A stretch of 10,504 bases of DNA from JASFRI01 sp050115015 (GTDB taxonomy: Bacteria; Acidobacteriota; Polarisedimenticolia; CBDVAL01), in NCBI GenBank assembly GCA_050115015.1, contig JASFRI010000128.1:1-10504 (forward strand), given 5' to 3'. Under the pieces are notes generated by a model, which saw nothing but the letters and a program-made list of their open reading frames with translations, made no database searches and was not told the DNA's origin. Each line of letters begins with the position of its first letter. Position 1 is the stretch's first letter. Position numbers and translations under genes: made by a program. Below are positions 1 to 6,904 of this stretch, piece after piece.

Positions 1-1829
1 TCACTCCGCTGGGAACCCTCGAGGACGTCCCGCCCACGGCGAGCACGTCCGGACGGCTGCGCTGGCGCCCGGAGACCCCGCCTCCGCCGGAGAACGCAGA
101 GTCCACGGAGCTGGTGGCGGCAAGCCTGAGCTGGAGCACCTTCGTCGGCGGCGAGCGGGACGACGCCGTCTATGCGGTGGCGGTCGACGGGCAGCGGCGC
201 CCGGTGGTGACCGGCGCCACCCGTTCCGCAGACTTCCCCACGACGGTGGGCGTGCTCGACCCCGATTACGACGCCTCGTTCGATGTGTTCGTGATGCTCC
301 TCGAGGAGGACGGCACGCAGGCGCTGTGGAGCACCTTCATCGGGGGCTCCGGCGACGATCGTGGATGGGCCATCGCCCTCGACTCGAACGACGACCCGGT
401 GATCGCCGGAGTGACCGACGGCGCGGGCTTCCCGACGACCGCGGGCGCCTATGATGAGACCCCGAACGGCGCCTACGATGCGTTCGTGCTCAAGCTCGCC
501 TCGGACGGCAGCGCGCTGATCTGGAGCACCCTCTACGGGGGGACCGGCCGCGAGTGGGACGTGGCGGGGCTGTCGCTGGAATCCACGGGGAAGCCGGTGC
601 TTGCGGGCAGCACGCAGTCCTCCGACCTCCCCACCTCCGCGGGGGCGGTGGACACGGCGCTCGGCGGCACCATGGACGCCTTCGTCGCCCGGTTCGCCGC
701 GGACGGGAGCGCCCTGGAGTACGGCACCTACCTCGGAGGGGCGGCCATCGACGCCGCCGAGGGGATCGTCGCCGCGGACGCCGGAACCGCCGTGGTCGTG
801 GGGCGCACCACGTCGGACGACTTCCCGGTGAGCGCCGGTGCGCTGCAGACGGCGAGGGCCGCCGGCTCCCAGGACGGCTTCGTGACGCATCTCGCCGCCG
901 ACGGCGGTTCGGTGATCTCCAGCACCTATCTGGGCGGCAGCGGGACCGACGACCCCTACGCCGTCGAGCTGGCCCCGGGGGCCGAGATTCTCGTGACGGG
1001 CACCACGAGCTCCCTCGACTTCCCGACCACCGGCGGCGCTGCCGCGCCCGGCCCCCTCGGCGGGGGGGACGTGTTCGTGACCCGCCTGGAGCCTGCTCTC
1101 GACACCCTGGCCTGGAGCACATACTTCGGGGGGACCGGCACGGACCGGGCGTTCGACCTGGTGCGGGACGGGAGCCGCGGGATCAGCTTCACGGGATGGA
1201 CCTGCTCGGACGACCTTCCCGTGACGCCGGGGGCGGCACAGGCCGCCGCCAGCGGGCCCTGCGAGGCGTTCCTCGGCATCCTCTCGGAGGACGGCAGTGC
1301 CCTCGACTACGCGAGCTACCTGGGAGGATGGCGGGACGATTCGGGGTTCGGCCTCGCCGTCGACCCGGGCCACCGGCAGATCCTCGTCGGTGAGACGTGG
1401 TCGACGAACTTCCCGGTCACGCCGGGCGTGCTGTCGGCGAGCCACAACAGTCCGGATTCCTGGGAGGACGGCTTCGTGGCGGTGCTGGCGGTGGAGACGA
1501 TCTGCACCCTCGTGGAGTTCGGCCCGACGGGACCGGAGCTGAGCCTGGTTCCCGCGGTGGCGGGCGTCTGCCCGCCCCGTCCGCCATCGACCACCGGCGT
1601 GGACCTCATCGAGGGGCGGATGGAGGCGGTTTCCGGCGCCGACCTGGGGCCGGTGCAGCGGATCGAGTGTGGCACGCTGGAGGCATCGCTGGGGACCCCG
1701 TCCATCCCGGAGCCAGGCAACGTGCTCTTCCAGGTGGCCCGGGAGCAACCGGGCGGTAGCTACGTCGACGGCGCCGGCGCCGGGCTGGTCGGGACCCGGG
1801 TCCCCGCGTCCGGCGACTGCCCACCCTGA
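1..1829 (+). CDS. SBBP-repeat beta-propeller protein, 3' part (5' end outside window)
   Basis: The reading frame (codons starting at base 3) is open to the left edge, so the true start lies upstream. Counting residues from the GTG at 114, seven repeats begin with a W/Y-S-T-[FLY]-[VILF]-G-G motif at residues 7, 72, 137, 203, 269, 334 and 399, a period of 65-66. Each continues with a 'GxTxSxDFPxTxGA' stretch and a 'DxFVxxLxxDGSAL' stretch. This is the SBBP (beta-propeller repeat) pattern of secreted or surface proteins. A Pro-rich linker precedes the first repeat. After the last repeat (about residue 465) comes a non-repeat module of about 105 residues with four Cys (464, 486, 519, 569), ending in 'GTRVPASGDCPP'. 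That ending resembles the C-terminal tails of many exported acidobacterial proteins; this is recollection, not a search. The signal peptide, if present, is outside the window. The ligand or binding function is unknown. The next gene starts 11 bases downstream. Confidence 0.85.
   Translation, partial: TPLGTLEDVPPTASTSGRLRWRPETPPPPENAESTELVAASLSWSTFVGGERDDAVYAVAVDGQRRPVVTGATRSADFPTTVGVLDPDYDASFDVFVMLLEEDGTQALWSTFIGGSGDDRGWAIALDSNDDPVIAGVTDGAGFPTTAGAYDETPNGAYDAFVLKLASDGSALIWSTLYGGTGREWDVAGLSLESTGKPVLAGSTQSSDLPTSAGAVDTALGGTMDAFVARFAADGSALEYGTYLGGAAIDAAEGIVAADAGTAVVVGRTTSDDFPVSAGALQTARAAGSQDGFVTHLAADGGSVISSTYLGGSGTDDPYAVELAPGAEILVTGTTSSLDFPTTGGAAAPGPLGGGDVFVTRLEPALDTLAWSTYFGGTGTDRAFDLVRDGSRGISFTGWTCSDDLPVTPGAAQAAASGPCEAFLGILSEDGSALDYASYLGGWRDDSGFGLAVDPGHRQILVGETWSTNFPVTPGVLSASHNSPDSWEDGFVAVLAVETICTLVEFGPTGPELSLVPAVAGVCPPRPPSTTGVDLIEGRMEAVSGADLGPVQRIECGTLEASLGTPSIPEPGNVLFQVAREQPGGSYVDGAGAGLVGTRVPASGDCPP
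126..1497 (+). repeat. Seven tandem SBBP repeats (protein-level)
   Basis: Seven tandem units of 195-198 bases encode the SBBP repeats. Unit starts (W/Y-S-T motif) fall near 132, 327, 522, 720, 918, 1113 and 1308. They are clearly homologous in protein but divergent in DNA, so they are old duplications under protein-level selection rather than a recent expansion. Upstream of the first unit the sequence is a Pro-rich linker, so the array looks complete in this window. Seven units would close a seven-bladed propeller if each is one blade; that is inference. The sixth unit alone carries two cysteines (residues 364 and 383 counted from base 114), a possible intra-blade disulfide. Confidence 0.8.
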
Positions 1830-1840
1830 TCCAGGCGTTC

Positions 1841-2233
1841 ATGGGCCGCAAGGCACGTCACTCGCAGGGGACAGCGGCGCGAAAAGCGCGTCATCCGTCC
1901 CGGGCCGGACGCCGGCGCCGCGGGCGCAACGTGGGAGTCTGGATCCTCGCGGGTGCCGTGCTGGCGCTGGCCTTCTACTACATCGATCGCTCCGGTGAGA
2001 CGGAGACCCTCGAGGCCGTCGTCGTGGAGACCGGGACCTACCCACACACGACGCGGAGCGGGGCGCACACGCACACCGAGGCCACCGTCGAGTACGAGGG
2101 GCATCGCTACACGGTCCGGCCGGCCGACAACTTGCGCACCGGAGAGACCCTCCAGGTCAAGATCCGCCGGGGCCGCATCACGGGCTATCCCTACTTCGAT
2201 GCCGCCCTCGGCGCCCGCGGCAACCGCCCCTAG
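1841..2233 (+). CDS. Small single-pass membrane protein, unknown function
   Basis: This is a 130-residue protein that I cannot assign to a named family. Residues 1-30 are extremely basic (Arg, Lys and His rich, including RRRR at 24-27). A single hydrophobic segment follows at about residues 31-48. The remainder is a soluble domain of about 80 residues with alternating beta-strand-like pattern (VVVETGTYPH, ATVEYEGHRYTVRP, ETLQVKIRRGRITGYPYFD). The positive-inside rule predicts a cytoplasmic N-terminus and an external C-terminal domain. The layout loosely resembles DUF3592-type small membrane proteins, but this is weak. The ATG at 1841 is the first available start, with no strong Shine-Dalgarno, 11 bases after the propeller gene's stop, so translation may depend on the upstream gene. 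Its TAG stop overlaps the stop of the convergent OPT gene. Codon bias matches its neighbours, which supports a real gene. Confidence 0.7.
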   Translation: MGRKARHSQGTAARKARHPSRAGRRRRGRNVGVWILAGAVLALAFYYIDRSGETETLEAVVVETGTYPHTTRSGAHTHTEATVEYEGHRYTVRPADNLRTGETLQVKIRRGRITGYPYFDAALGARGNRP

Positions 2234-4176
2234 TCAGAGGTCCGGCGGCCCCGGGCGACGCGCAGGAAGAACCAGCCCAGCAGGGCGAACACCACCAGCG
2301 ACACCACCGCACCGGGGACGCCCTCGAAGCGGAAGGGGAGCCCCTCTGGACGGTGGCCGAGGATCAGCGCCGCCACCGCCACGCCGATTCCCATCACCCC
2401 TTCACCGGCGATGAGGCCGGAGCCGAACAGGACCCCCTGCTCGGTGCCGGACTCGCCCGCCTCCTCCCCCTTGGGGCGCCGCTCGACCAGCGCTCGCAGG
2501 AGGCCACCGACGAACACCGGGGTCATCGTCGACAGCGGCAGGTAGATGCCGACCGCGAAGGCCAGCGCCGGGATGCCCAGCAGCTCCGCCACGATGGCGA
2601 AGGACGCGCCGGTGAGCACGAGGCCCCAGGGCAGGTTCGCCTCCAGCACCCCGTCGATGACGGTCTTCATGAGCGTCGCCTGCGGCGCCGGGAAGTCCAC
2701 CCCGCCGAAGCCGTACTGGGCGCCCAGCAGGAGCACCACCCCTGCGATGGCCCAGGCGTTCACGGTGGCGCCGAGGAGCTCCGCCGTCTGCTGACGCGCC
2801 GGGGTCGCGCCGATGAGGTAGCCGGTCTTCAGGTCCTGGGAGATGTCGCCGGCGATGGAGGCGGCGACGCACACCACCGTGCCGATGGTGAGGACGGTGA
2901 TCTTGCCGAAGGCATCGGTCCAGTCAAGCGAATAGAACAGCACGCTCGTGCCCAGCAGGGTGACGATCGCCATGCCGGAGGTGGGATTCGACGTGACGCC
3001 GACCAGACCGACGATCCGCGACGACACGGTGACGAACAGGAACGCGAATACCGCCACGCAGATCGCGGCGGGCACCCGGAACAGCAGCGGCGAGTCGCCG
3101 CCGAGGACGTGCGGCACAAGCGCCAGCAGCAGCACCACCGCAGCAGCGCCGATCAACACCGTCCCGATCGGGAGGTCGCGGCTCGTGCGCCGGGGGCGCG
3201 CCTCGGGCAGGTCGCTCCGGGCTGCCAGGCCCCGGATCCCCTCCCGGATGGACGCGACCATCACCGGCATCGCCTTGATCACCGCGATGATCCCCGCGGT
3301 GGCCACAGCGCCGGCACCGACGTAGCGCACGTAGCGGCTCCAGATCTCCCCGGCGGACATGTCGACGATGAGCTTCGGTGGGCTTCCCGCCGGGAACAGC
3401 TCCGGGAACAGCGGCTGCCCGAGCTTCTCGCCGAACAGCGCCATCAGCGGGATGATGCCCAGCCAGGAAAGCAGGCCGCCAGCCACCATGATGGCCGACA
3501 CGCGGTAGCCGAGCACGTATCCCACGCCGAGCAGCGCCGGCGTCGGCTCGATGCCGAGCACGCCCTTGCGCAGGACCGGCAGCGGGATCGCGACGTCCGA
3601 CGGCCACAGCTTGCCCAGGTCGAGGACCGCCTTGTAGATGGCGCCCAGCCCGAGACCGAGGAAGACGGGCCGCGCCCGGGCGCCACCCTCGTCCGCCGCG
3701 ATCAGCACCGCGGCCGAGGCCGTCCCCTCGGGGTACGGCAGCGTCCGGTGCTCCTGGACGATGAGGAACGGGCGCAGCGGGATCATGAACAGGATGCCGA
3801 GCACGCCGCCGCACAGGGCCAGCAGCGCCACCTGGACGAAGCCGCTCCCCAGGGTCGGGGCCAGGCCCCAGAGGAACAGGGCCGGGATGGTGAAGATCAC
3901 GCCCGAGGCCAGCGAGGAGGAGGCCGAGCCGGCGGTCTGCCCGATGTTCACGTCCAGGATCGACGCCTTCCCCAGAACCGGCCGCAGCGCCGCGAAGGCG
4001 GCGACCATGATCACCGCCAGGGGGATGGACGTGCTGATGGTGAGACCGACCTTCAGACCGAGGTAGGCGTTGGCGGAGCCGAGAACGGCGCCGAAGAGGA
4101 TCCCCAGCACCAGGCCGCGCCAGGACCAGTCACGCAGCGGGGTGTCGTCGGGGATGTAGGGCCTGTGCTCGCTCAT
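2230..4176 (-). CDS. OPT-family oligopeptide transporter
   Basis: This 648-residue integral membrane protein has many hydrophobic segments (about 14-16 by eye) spread over the whole length, matching the usual size of prokaryotic OPT transporters. Family signatures are visible in order: a Gly/Ala-rich first segment with LGLKVGLTIS (about 39-48), NIGQTAGSASSSLASG (77-92), LPYPEGTASA (146-155), VGVTSNPTSGM (392-402), GDISQDLKTGYLIGATPARQQ region (443-463) and a YLPLSTMTPVFVGG segment (545-558). OPT proteins are proton-coupled importers of small peptides, glutathione-like compounds or metal chelates; the substrate here cannot be read from sequence. The ATG at 4176 is preceded by a good Shine-Dalgarno (GGAGGA, 4-base spacing) and a promoter-like pair, so it is probably transcribed separately from the enzyme pair 159 bases upstream. 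Its TAG stop overlaps the stop of the convergent small gene. Confidence 0.93.
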   Translation of the reverse strand: MSEHRPYIPDDTPLRDWSWRGLVLGILFGAVLGSANAYLGLKVGLTISTSIPLAVIMVAAFAALRPVLGKASILDVNIGQTAGSASSSLASGVIFTIPALFLWGLAPTLGSGFVQVALLALCGGVLGILFMIPLRPFLIVQEHRTLPYPEGTASAAVLIAADEGGARARPVFLGLGLGAIYKAVLDLGKLWPSDVAIPLPVLRKGVLGIEPTPALLGVGYVLGYRVSAIMVAGGLLSWLGIIPLMALFGEKLGQPLFPELFPAGSPPKLIVDMSAGEIWSRYVRYVGAGAVATAGIIAVIKAMPVMVASIREGIRGLAARSDLPEARPRRTSRDLPIGTVLIGAAAVVLLLALVPHVLGGDSPLLFRVPAAICVAVFAFLFVTVSSRIVGLVGVTSNPTSGMAIVTLLGTSVLFYSLDWTDAFGKITVLTIGTVVCVAASIAGDISQDLKTGYLIGATPARQQTAELLGATVNAWAIAGVVLLLGAQYGFGGVDFPAPQATLMKTVIDGVLEANLPWGLVLTGASFAIVAELLGIPALAFAVGIYLPLSTMTPVFVGGLLRALVERRPKGEEAGESGTEQGVLFGSGLIAGEGVMGIGVAVAALILGHRPEGLPFRFEGVPGAVVSLVVFALLGWFFLRVARGRRTSD

Positions 4177-4197
4177 GGTCTCCTCCGAGGGCCGGAG

Positions 4198-4226
4198 CCT
4201 ACACCGGCGCCCCTGCTGCCTGTCAA
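4198..4226 (-). promoter_or_regulatory. Candidate sigma-70-type promoter of the OPT gene
   Basis: On the minus strand a perfect TTGACA (4226-4221) is followed after 17 bases by TGTAGG (4203-4198), a weak match to TATAAT. Transcription would start near 4191, giving a very short leader that contains the GGAGGA ribosome site at 4187-4182 before the ATG at 4176. Spacing and the -35 box are good and the -10 box is poor, so confidence is moderate. Confidence 0.4.
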
Positions 4227-4335
4227 GGCGAGGGACGGGGGCCGGAGGAGCCCGGAGGCGCTTCCGGGACGGGAGCGGACGGCGGAGCGGGACACCCCGG
4301 CGCGGAGCGCGGTTCCGCGGCCGGTCCGGCCGGCG

Positions 4336-5319
4336 TCACTCCAGGTAGCCGAGCCGGCGCATCCACTCGTCGTTGTAGATGGTGCTGAGGTAGCGGGCCC
4401 CCGAGTCGGGGAAAAGGGTGGCGATGCGGGCCGGCCGCTCCAGCCGCTCGATCAGCCTGCGGACGCCGTGGAGCGCCGCGCCGCTCGAGCCGCCGGCGAG
4501 GATCGCCTCGGTGCGGGCCAGATCCCGCGCCGCCAGGAAGGCCTCACCGTCGGAGACGGTGATCATGTCGTCGATCAGCTCCCACTCCGGACAGCCGATG
4601 ATCTCCTCGTCCCCGAGCCCCTCCAGGCGGTAGCGCCCCCGCTCCCCCGGCTTCCCGGTCCGGAAGTAGTCGTGGAACACCGACCCCACCGGATCGACCG
4701 CGACCACGCGGACGCGGGGATCCCGCTCCTTCAGGTAGCGGGCGACCCCGCAGATGGTGCCCCCGGTCCCCATCCCCGCCACGAGGAAGTCGATCCGGCC
4801 CTCCATCTGCTCCCAGATCTCCGGGCCCGTGGTCCGGTAGTGGGCCTCGTTGTTGGCCCGGTTGTTGTGCTGGTCCGGGTAGTAGGCGCCCCCGGTCTCT
4901 CGGATGACCTGAACCGCCTTGCGGTTGTAGCTCTCCGGATCCTCGGGCGGCAGGTCGCCGTCCACCAGCACGAGGTCCACCCCCATTGCCCGGAGTGAAT
5001 CCAGCTTCTCGGGGCTGGTCTGCCGGCGGACCACCATGCGGCAGTCGAGGCCGTGCAGCACCGCCATCATCGCCATGCCCATCGCCGTGTTGCCGGAGGA
5101 GCTCTCGACGATGACGTCCCCCGCCTGCAGCACCCCCTCCTCCAGAGCGGTCCGGATCATGTGCCGGGCGATCCGGTCCTTCACGCTCCCCATCGGGTTC
5201 AGGTACTCCAGCTTGGCCAGCACCTGGCCGGGGAACGCCCCCACCGACCGGTGGAGACGGACCATCGGCGTGCCGCCGACGAGATCCTCGACGCTGTCGT
5301 AGACCCCGGGACCGCTCAC
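4336..5319 (-). CDS. PLP-dependent cysteine synthase / cystathionine beta-synthase family enzyme
   Basis: This 327-residue fold-type II PLP enzyme has the PLP lysine at K47 in NPMGSVKDR (41-49), the substrate/carboxylate loop at ESSSGNT (72-78), the phosphate-binding GMGTGGT (182-188), a DPVGS segment (209-213), EGLG (233-236) and a C-terminal GGSSGAA (276-282) with LFPDSGARYLST. The ending YNDEWMRRLGYL, the DPxGS segment and the PDQHNNRANNEAHY stretch look more like the catalytic core of cystathionine beta-synthase than CysK. The enzyme lacks the heme domain and C-terminal CBS (Bateman) domains. It should condense an activated serine, or serine itself, with sulfide or homocysteine. The asparagine loop differs from the usual TSGNTG (S74 for Thr, A79 for Gly), so the substrate is uncertain. 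The start is GTG with an AGGAGG only 2 bases away. It lies 6 bases after the phosphofructokinase stop, in the same frame, so the two are surely co-transcribed. Confidence 0.88.
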   Translation of the reverse strand: MSGPGVYDSVEDLVGGTPMVRLHRSVGAFPGQVLAKLEYLNPMGSVKDRIARHMIRTALEEGVLQAGDVIVESSSGNTAMGMAMMAVLHGLDCRMVVRRQTSPEKLDSLRAMGVDLVLVDGDLPPEDPESYNRKAVQVIRETGGAYYPDQHNNRANNEAHYRTTGPEIWEQMEGRIDFLVAGMGTGGTICGVARYLKERDPRVRVVAVDPVGSVFHDYFRTGKPGERGRYRLEGLGDEEIIGCPEWELIDDMITVSDGEAFLAARDLARTEAILAGGSSGAALHGVRRLIERLERPARIATLFPDSGARYLSTIYNDEWMRRLGYLE

Positions 5320-5328
5320 GCCCTCCTA
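5320..5328 (-). promoter_or_regulatory. Stop codon / Shine-Dalgarno overlap at the pfp-to-PLP-enzyme junction
   Basis: Read on the minus strand, the junction is TAGGAGGGC followed by GTG. The phosphofructokinase TAG stop (5328-5326) supplies the first bases of the AGGAGG ribosome site for the next gene. The stop is in frame with the downstream GTG, with only GAG and GGC between them. The spacing from AGGAGG to GTG is just 2 bases, shorter than usual, which favours translational coupling over independent initiation. Confidence 0.6.
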
Positions 5329-6624
5329 CCGTCCTTCCGTGCCGGTCTCGGCGGCACGGAGCCGGATCGGCGGGGGCTCGTTCGCGGTGACGTACTCGAA
5401 CTGCTCGCGGAATTCTTCCTCCGTGAGGTTCGCGGTGACGGCGTAGCGGGCGACCTCGTGGGGGTCGGCGAAGTCCTCGCGGCGGAGACGGATCATGTAG
5501 CGCCGGGCGATGGCGTAGCGGTCGGAGTCTATGTTCACGGACCGGATGCGCGCGCGACCGGTCTCCCGGTCCAGCATCTCGTCGAAGGGGATCGGGACGA
5601 AGTGCCCCCCCTGCATGGAGATGATCGCCGCGTTGCCGTCCTCCATCAGGTACTGGGCCGCGCAGAAGCCCAGGTCGCGGGTGTACTCCATGTCGTGGGG
5701 GATCGGGTCGGCGCAGCGCAGCTCGTAGCCGATGTTCTTCGCGACGACCGTGGACTTCAGCCCCAGGGTCCGCAGCCTCTCCTGGACCATCCGCTTGAGA
5801 AACTCCCCAACCCGCACCTCGGCGATGCGCACGTTCCCGTGGTCATCCCGCTCCACGTCCCGGACTTCCCGGAGATCCCGCGGGTCGATGTTGAGGGCGA
5901 CCCCCTCCGCGATGACCGCGACGCCGTCCTTCCGCCCCTGGCTGCGCCGCTTGATGATGGCCCCCACGAGGGTGTCGACGAGATGGCCCGCCCGGGTCCG
6001 CTCCCCGAATTCCTCCGGGATCAGCGTGAGCGTGGAGCCCGCGGCCTTGCCGATCGCCAGGGCCAGGTGCCCGGTCTTCCGGCCCATGGAGATGATGAAG
6101 TACCAGCGGGACGTGGTGACCGCATCCACCATGATGTTCTTGACGATCTCGACCCCGAGATGGCGTGCCGTCTGATAGCCGAAGGTGTTGATGTCCGGTG
6201 GCAGCGCGAGGTCGTTGTCGATGGTCTTCGGGACGTGGACCACATGGATGCGGCCGGCGGATTTCTCCTCCAGCTTCATGGCCGAATAGGCCGTGTCGTC
6301 GCCTCCGATGGTGATGAGCTTGGTGACGTCCAGGCGGAGGAGCGAGGCCACGGTGCACTCGAGGTTCTCGTCATCCAGCGTCGGGTTCGCACGGGAGATG
6401 CCGATGATGGAGCCGCCCCGGAAGTGGATCCGGCTGACGCCCTCGATGTCCAGCGGCACGACGTGGTCGATGTTTCCCTCCATGATCCAGGAGAACCCGT
6501 CCTGGATTCCGAGCACTTCCAGGCCATCCTGGCGCGCCTGGATGGTGGCGGCGGAGATCACGCTGTTGATCCCGGGCGCCGGGCCGCCGCCGGCGAGGAT
6601 CGCGATCTTGTCCTGGTAGCTCAT
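5326..6624 (-). CDS. pfp: Phosphofructokinase, pyrophosphate-dependent type (predicted)
   Basis: This 432-residue enzyme phosphorylates fructose 6-phosphate to the 1,6-bisphosphate. In order it shows GGGPAPGIN (12-20, phosphate-donor loop), GGSIIGISRANP (70-81), GGDDT (107-111), PKTIDND (132-138, catalytic base D136), MGR (180-182) and AEG (239-241), all canonical PF00365 landmarks. In E. coli PfkA the positions matching D110 and K133 are Gly104 and Gly124. Asp plus Lys at these two sites is the established signature of PPi-dependent enzymes, whose reaction is reversible. I chose the ATG at 6624 because homology starts there and a GGAG precedes it. The frame stays open further upstream to 6825, but that extension is Pro/Arg/Gly-rich and unlike the family. 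It is the first gene of a two-gene unit with the PLP enzyme. ATP use is less likely and would need assay to exclude. Confidence 0.92.
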   Translation of the reverse strand: MSYQDKIAILAGGGPAPGINSVISAATIQARQDGLEVLGIQDGFSWIMEGNIDHVVPLDIEGVSRIHFRGGSIIGISRANPTLDDENLECTVASLLRLDVTKLITIGGDDTAYSAMKLEEKSAGRIHVVHVPKTIDNDLALPPDINTFGYQTARHLGVEIVKNIMVDAVTTSRWYFIISMGRKTGHLALAIGKAAGSTLTLIPEEFGERTRAGHLVDTLVGAIIKRRSQGRKDGVAVIAEGVALNIDPRDLREVRDVERDDHGNVRIAEVRVGEFLKRMVQERLRTLGLKSTVVAKNIGYELRCADPIPHDMEYTRDLGFCAAQYLMEDGNAAIISMQGGHFVPIPFDEMLDRETGRARIRSVNIDSDRYAIARRYMIRLRREDFADPHEVARYAVTANLTEEEFREQFEYVTANEPPPIRLRAAETGTEGR

Positions 6625-6644
6625 CGGCTCCGCTCTTCGATGAA

Positions 6645-6660
6645 GCCCGCCGCGGCGGGC
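6645..6660. repeat. Perfect 16-base palindrome in the pfp leader
   Basis: GCCCGCCGCGGCGGGC reads identically on both strands. It sits about 20 bases upstream of the pfp start codon and downstream of the candidate -10 box, so it would be transcribed. It could be a repressor operator or form a tight hairpin next to the ribosome site. Both are inference. Confidence 0.5.
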
Positions 6661-6694
6661 GGGCGCAGGTCTTCCAGACAGCTCGTCAGGACCG

Positions 6695-6723
6695 ATCATA
6701 CTCCCGAGGGGCGCACGCGGCCA
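6695..6723 (-). promoter_or_regulatory. Candidate pfp promoter
   Basis: On the minus strand TATGAT (6700-6695) matches five of six bases of the -10 consensus. Seventeen bases upstream lies TGGCCG (6723-6718), a poor -35 match. The implied start near 6688 gives a leader of about 60 bases that includes the 6645-6660 palindrome. Only the -10 box is persuasive. Confidence 0.3.
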
Positions 6724-6793
6724 CGGAGCCCCGGGGGGAATCGCCCCCGGCGGGAATCCGGGCCCCGGGCAGCGAGGGACGTGTGCCCGGGAC

Positions 6794-6822
6794 TTGAATC
6801 CTCCGCCGCAACGGCGCAGAAT
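6794..6822 (+). promoter_or_regulatory. Candidate promoter of the TPR/condensing-enzyme operon
   Basis: TTGAAT (6794-6799) and CAGAAT (6817-6822) are separated by 17 bases, and each matches four of six consensus bases. Transcription would begin near 6829 and leave a leader of about 115 bases containing the 6872-6904 hairpin. The match is ordinary for GC-rich DNA and is tentative. Confidence 0.27.
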
Positions 6823-6871
6823 CACGGGGAGCCACTTTGCCTGTTGAATCCGCTAGCCGACCGTCGCCCCG

Positions 6872-6904
6872 CCGGGAGCCGTCTTCGCGACCCTGGGCTC
6901 CCGG
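6872..6904 (+). repeat. Inverted repeat / leader hairpin upstream of the TPR gene
   Basis: CCGGGAGCC (6872-6880) and GGCTCCCGG (6896-6904) are perfect 9-base complements with a 15-base loop. The predicted RNA hairpin would be very stable. No T-run follows, so it is not a standard intrinsic terminator. It lies about 40 bases before the start codon and leaves the AAGGAG ribosome site free. A role in leader stability or protein binding is possible but unproven. Confidence 0.45.

Noticed and set aside
114..116. GTG as start of the SBBP gene
   Set aside because: The frame is open to the left edge. A start here would give a protein with no signal peptide, beginning directly at the first repeat, whereas SBBP proteins are exported and usually have an N-terminal domain.
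4301..4319. Hairpin (CGCGGA/TCCGCG) after the PLP-enzyme gene as a terminator
   Set aside because: The stem is 6 bases with a 7-base loop and no T-tract on the minus strand. In DNA this GC-rich such stems are common by chance.
2353..4998. Very long open frame on the plus strand opposite the OPT and PLP-enzyme genes
   Set aside because: The translation is Arg/His/Asp/Glu/Gln/Pro-rich low-complexity without motifs. It lies antisense to two genes with clear family signatures and spans their intergenic gap. Long antisense frames are expected in GC-rich coding DNA.
6625..6825. N-terminal extension of pfp to an upstream ATG at 6825
   Set aside because: The extra 67 residues are Pro/Arg/Gly-rich and unlike any PFK. 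The family's first conserved motif begins within 12 residues of the ATG at 6624, which has its own ribosome site.
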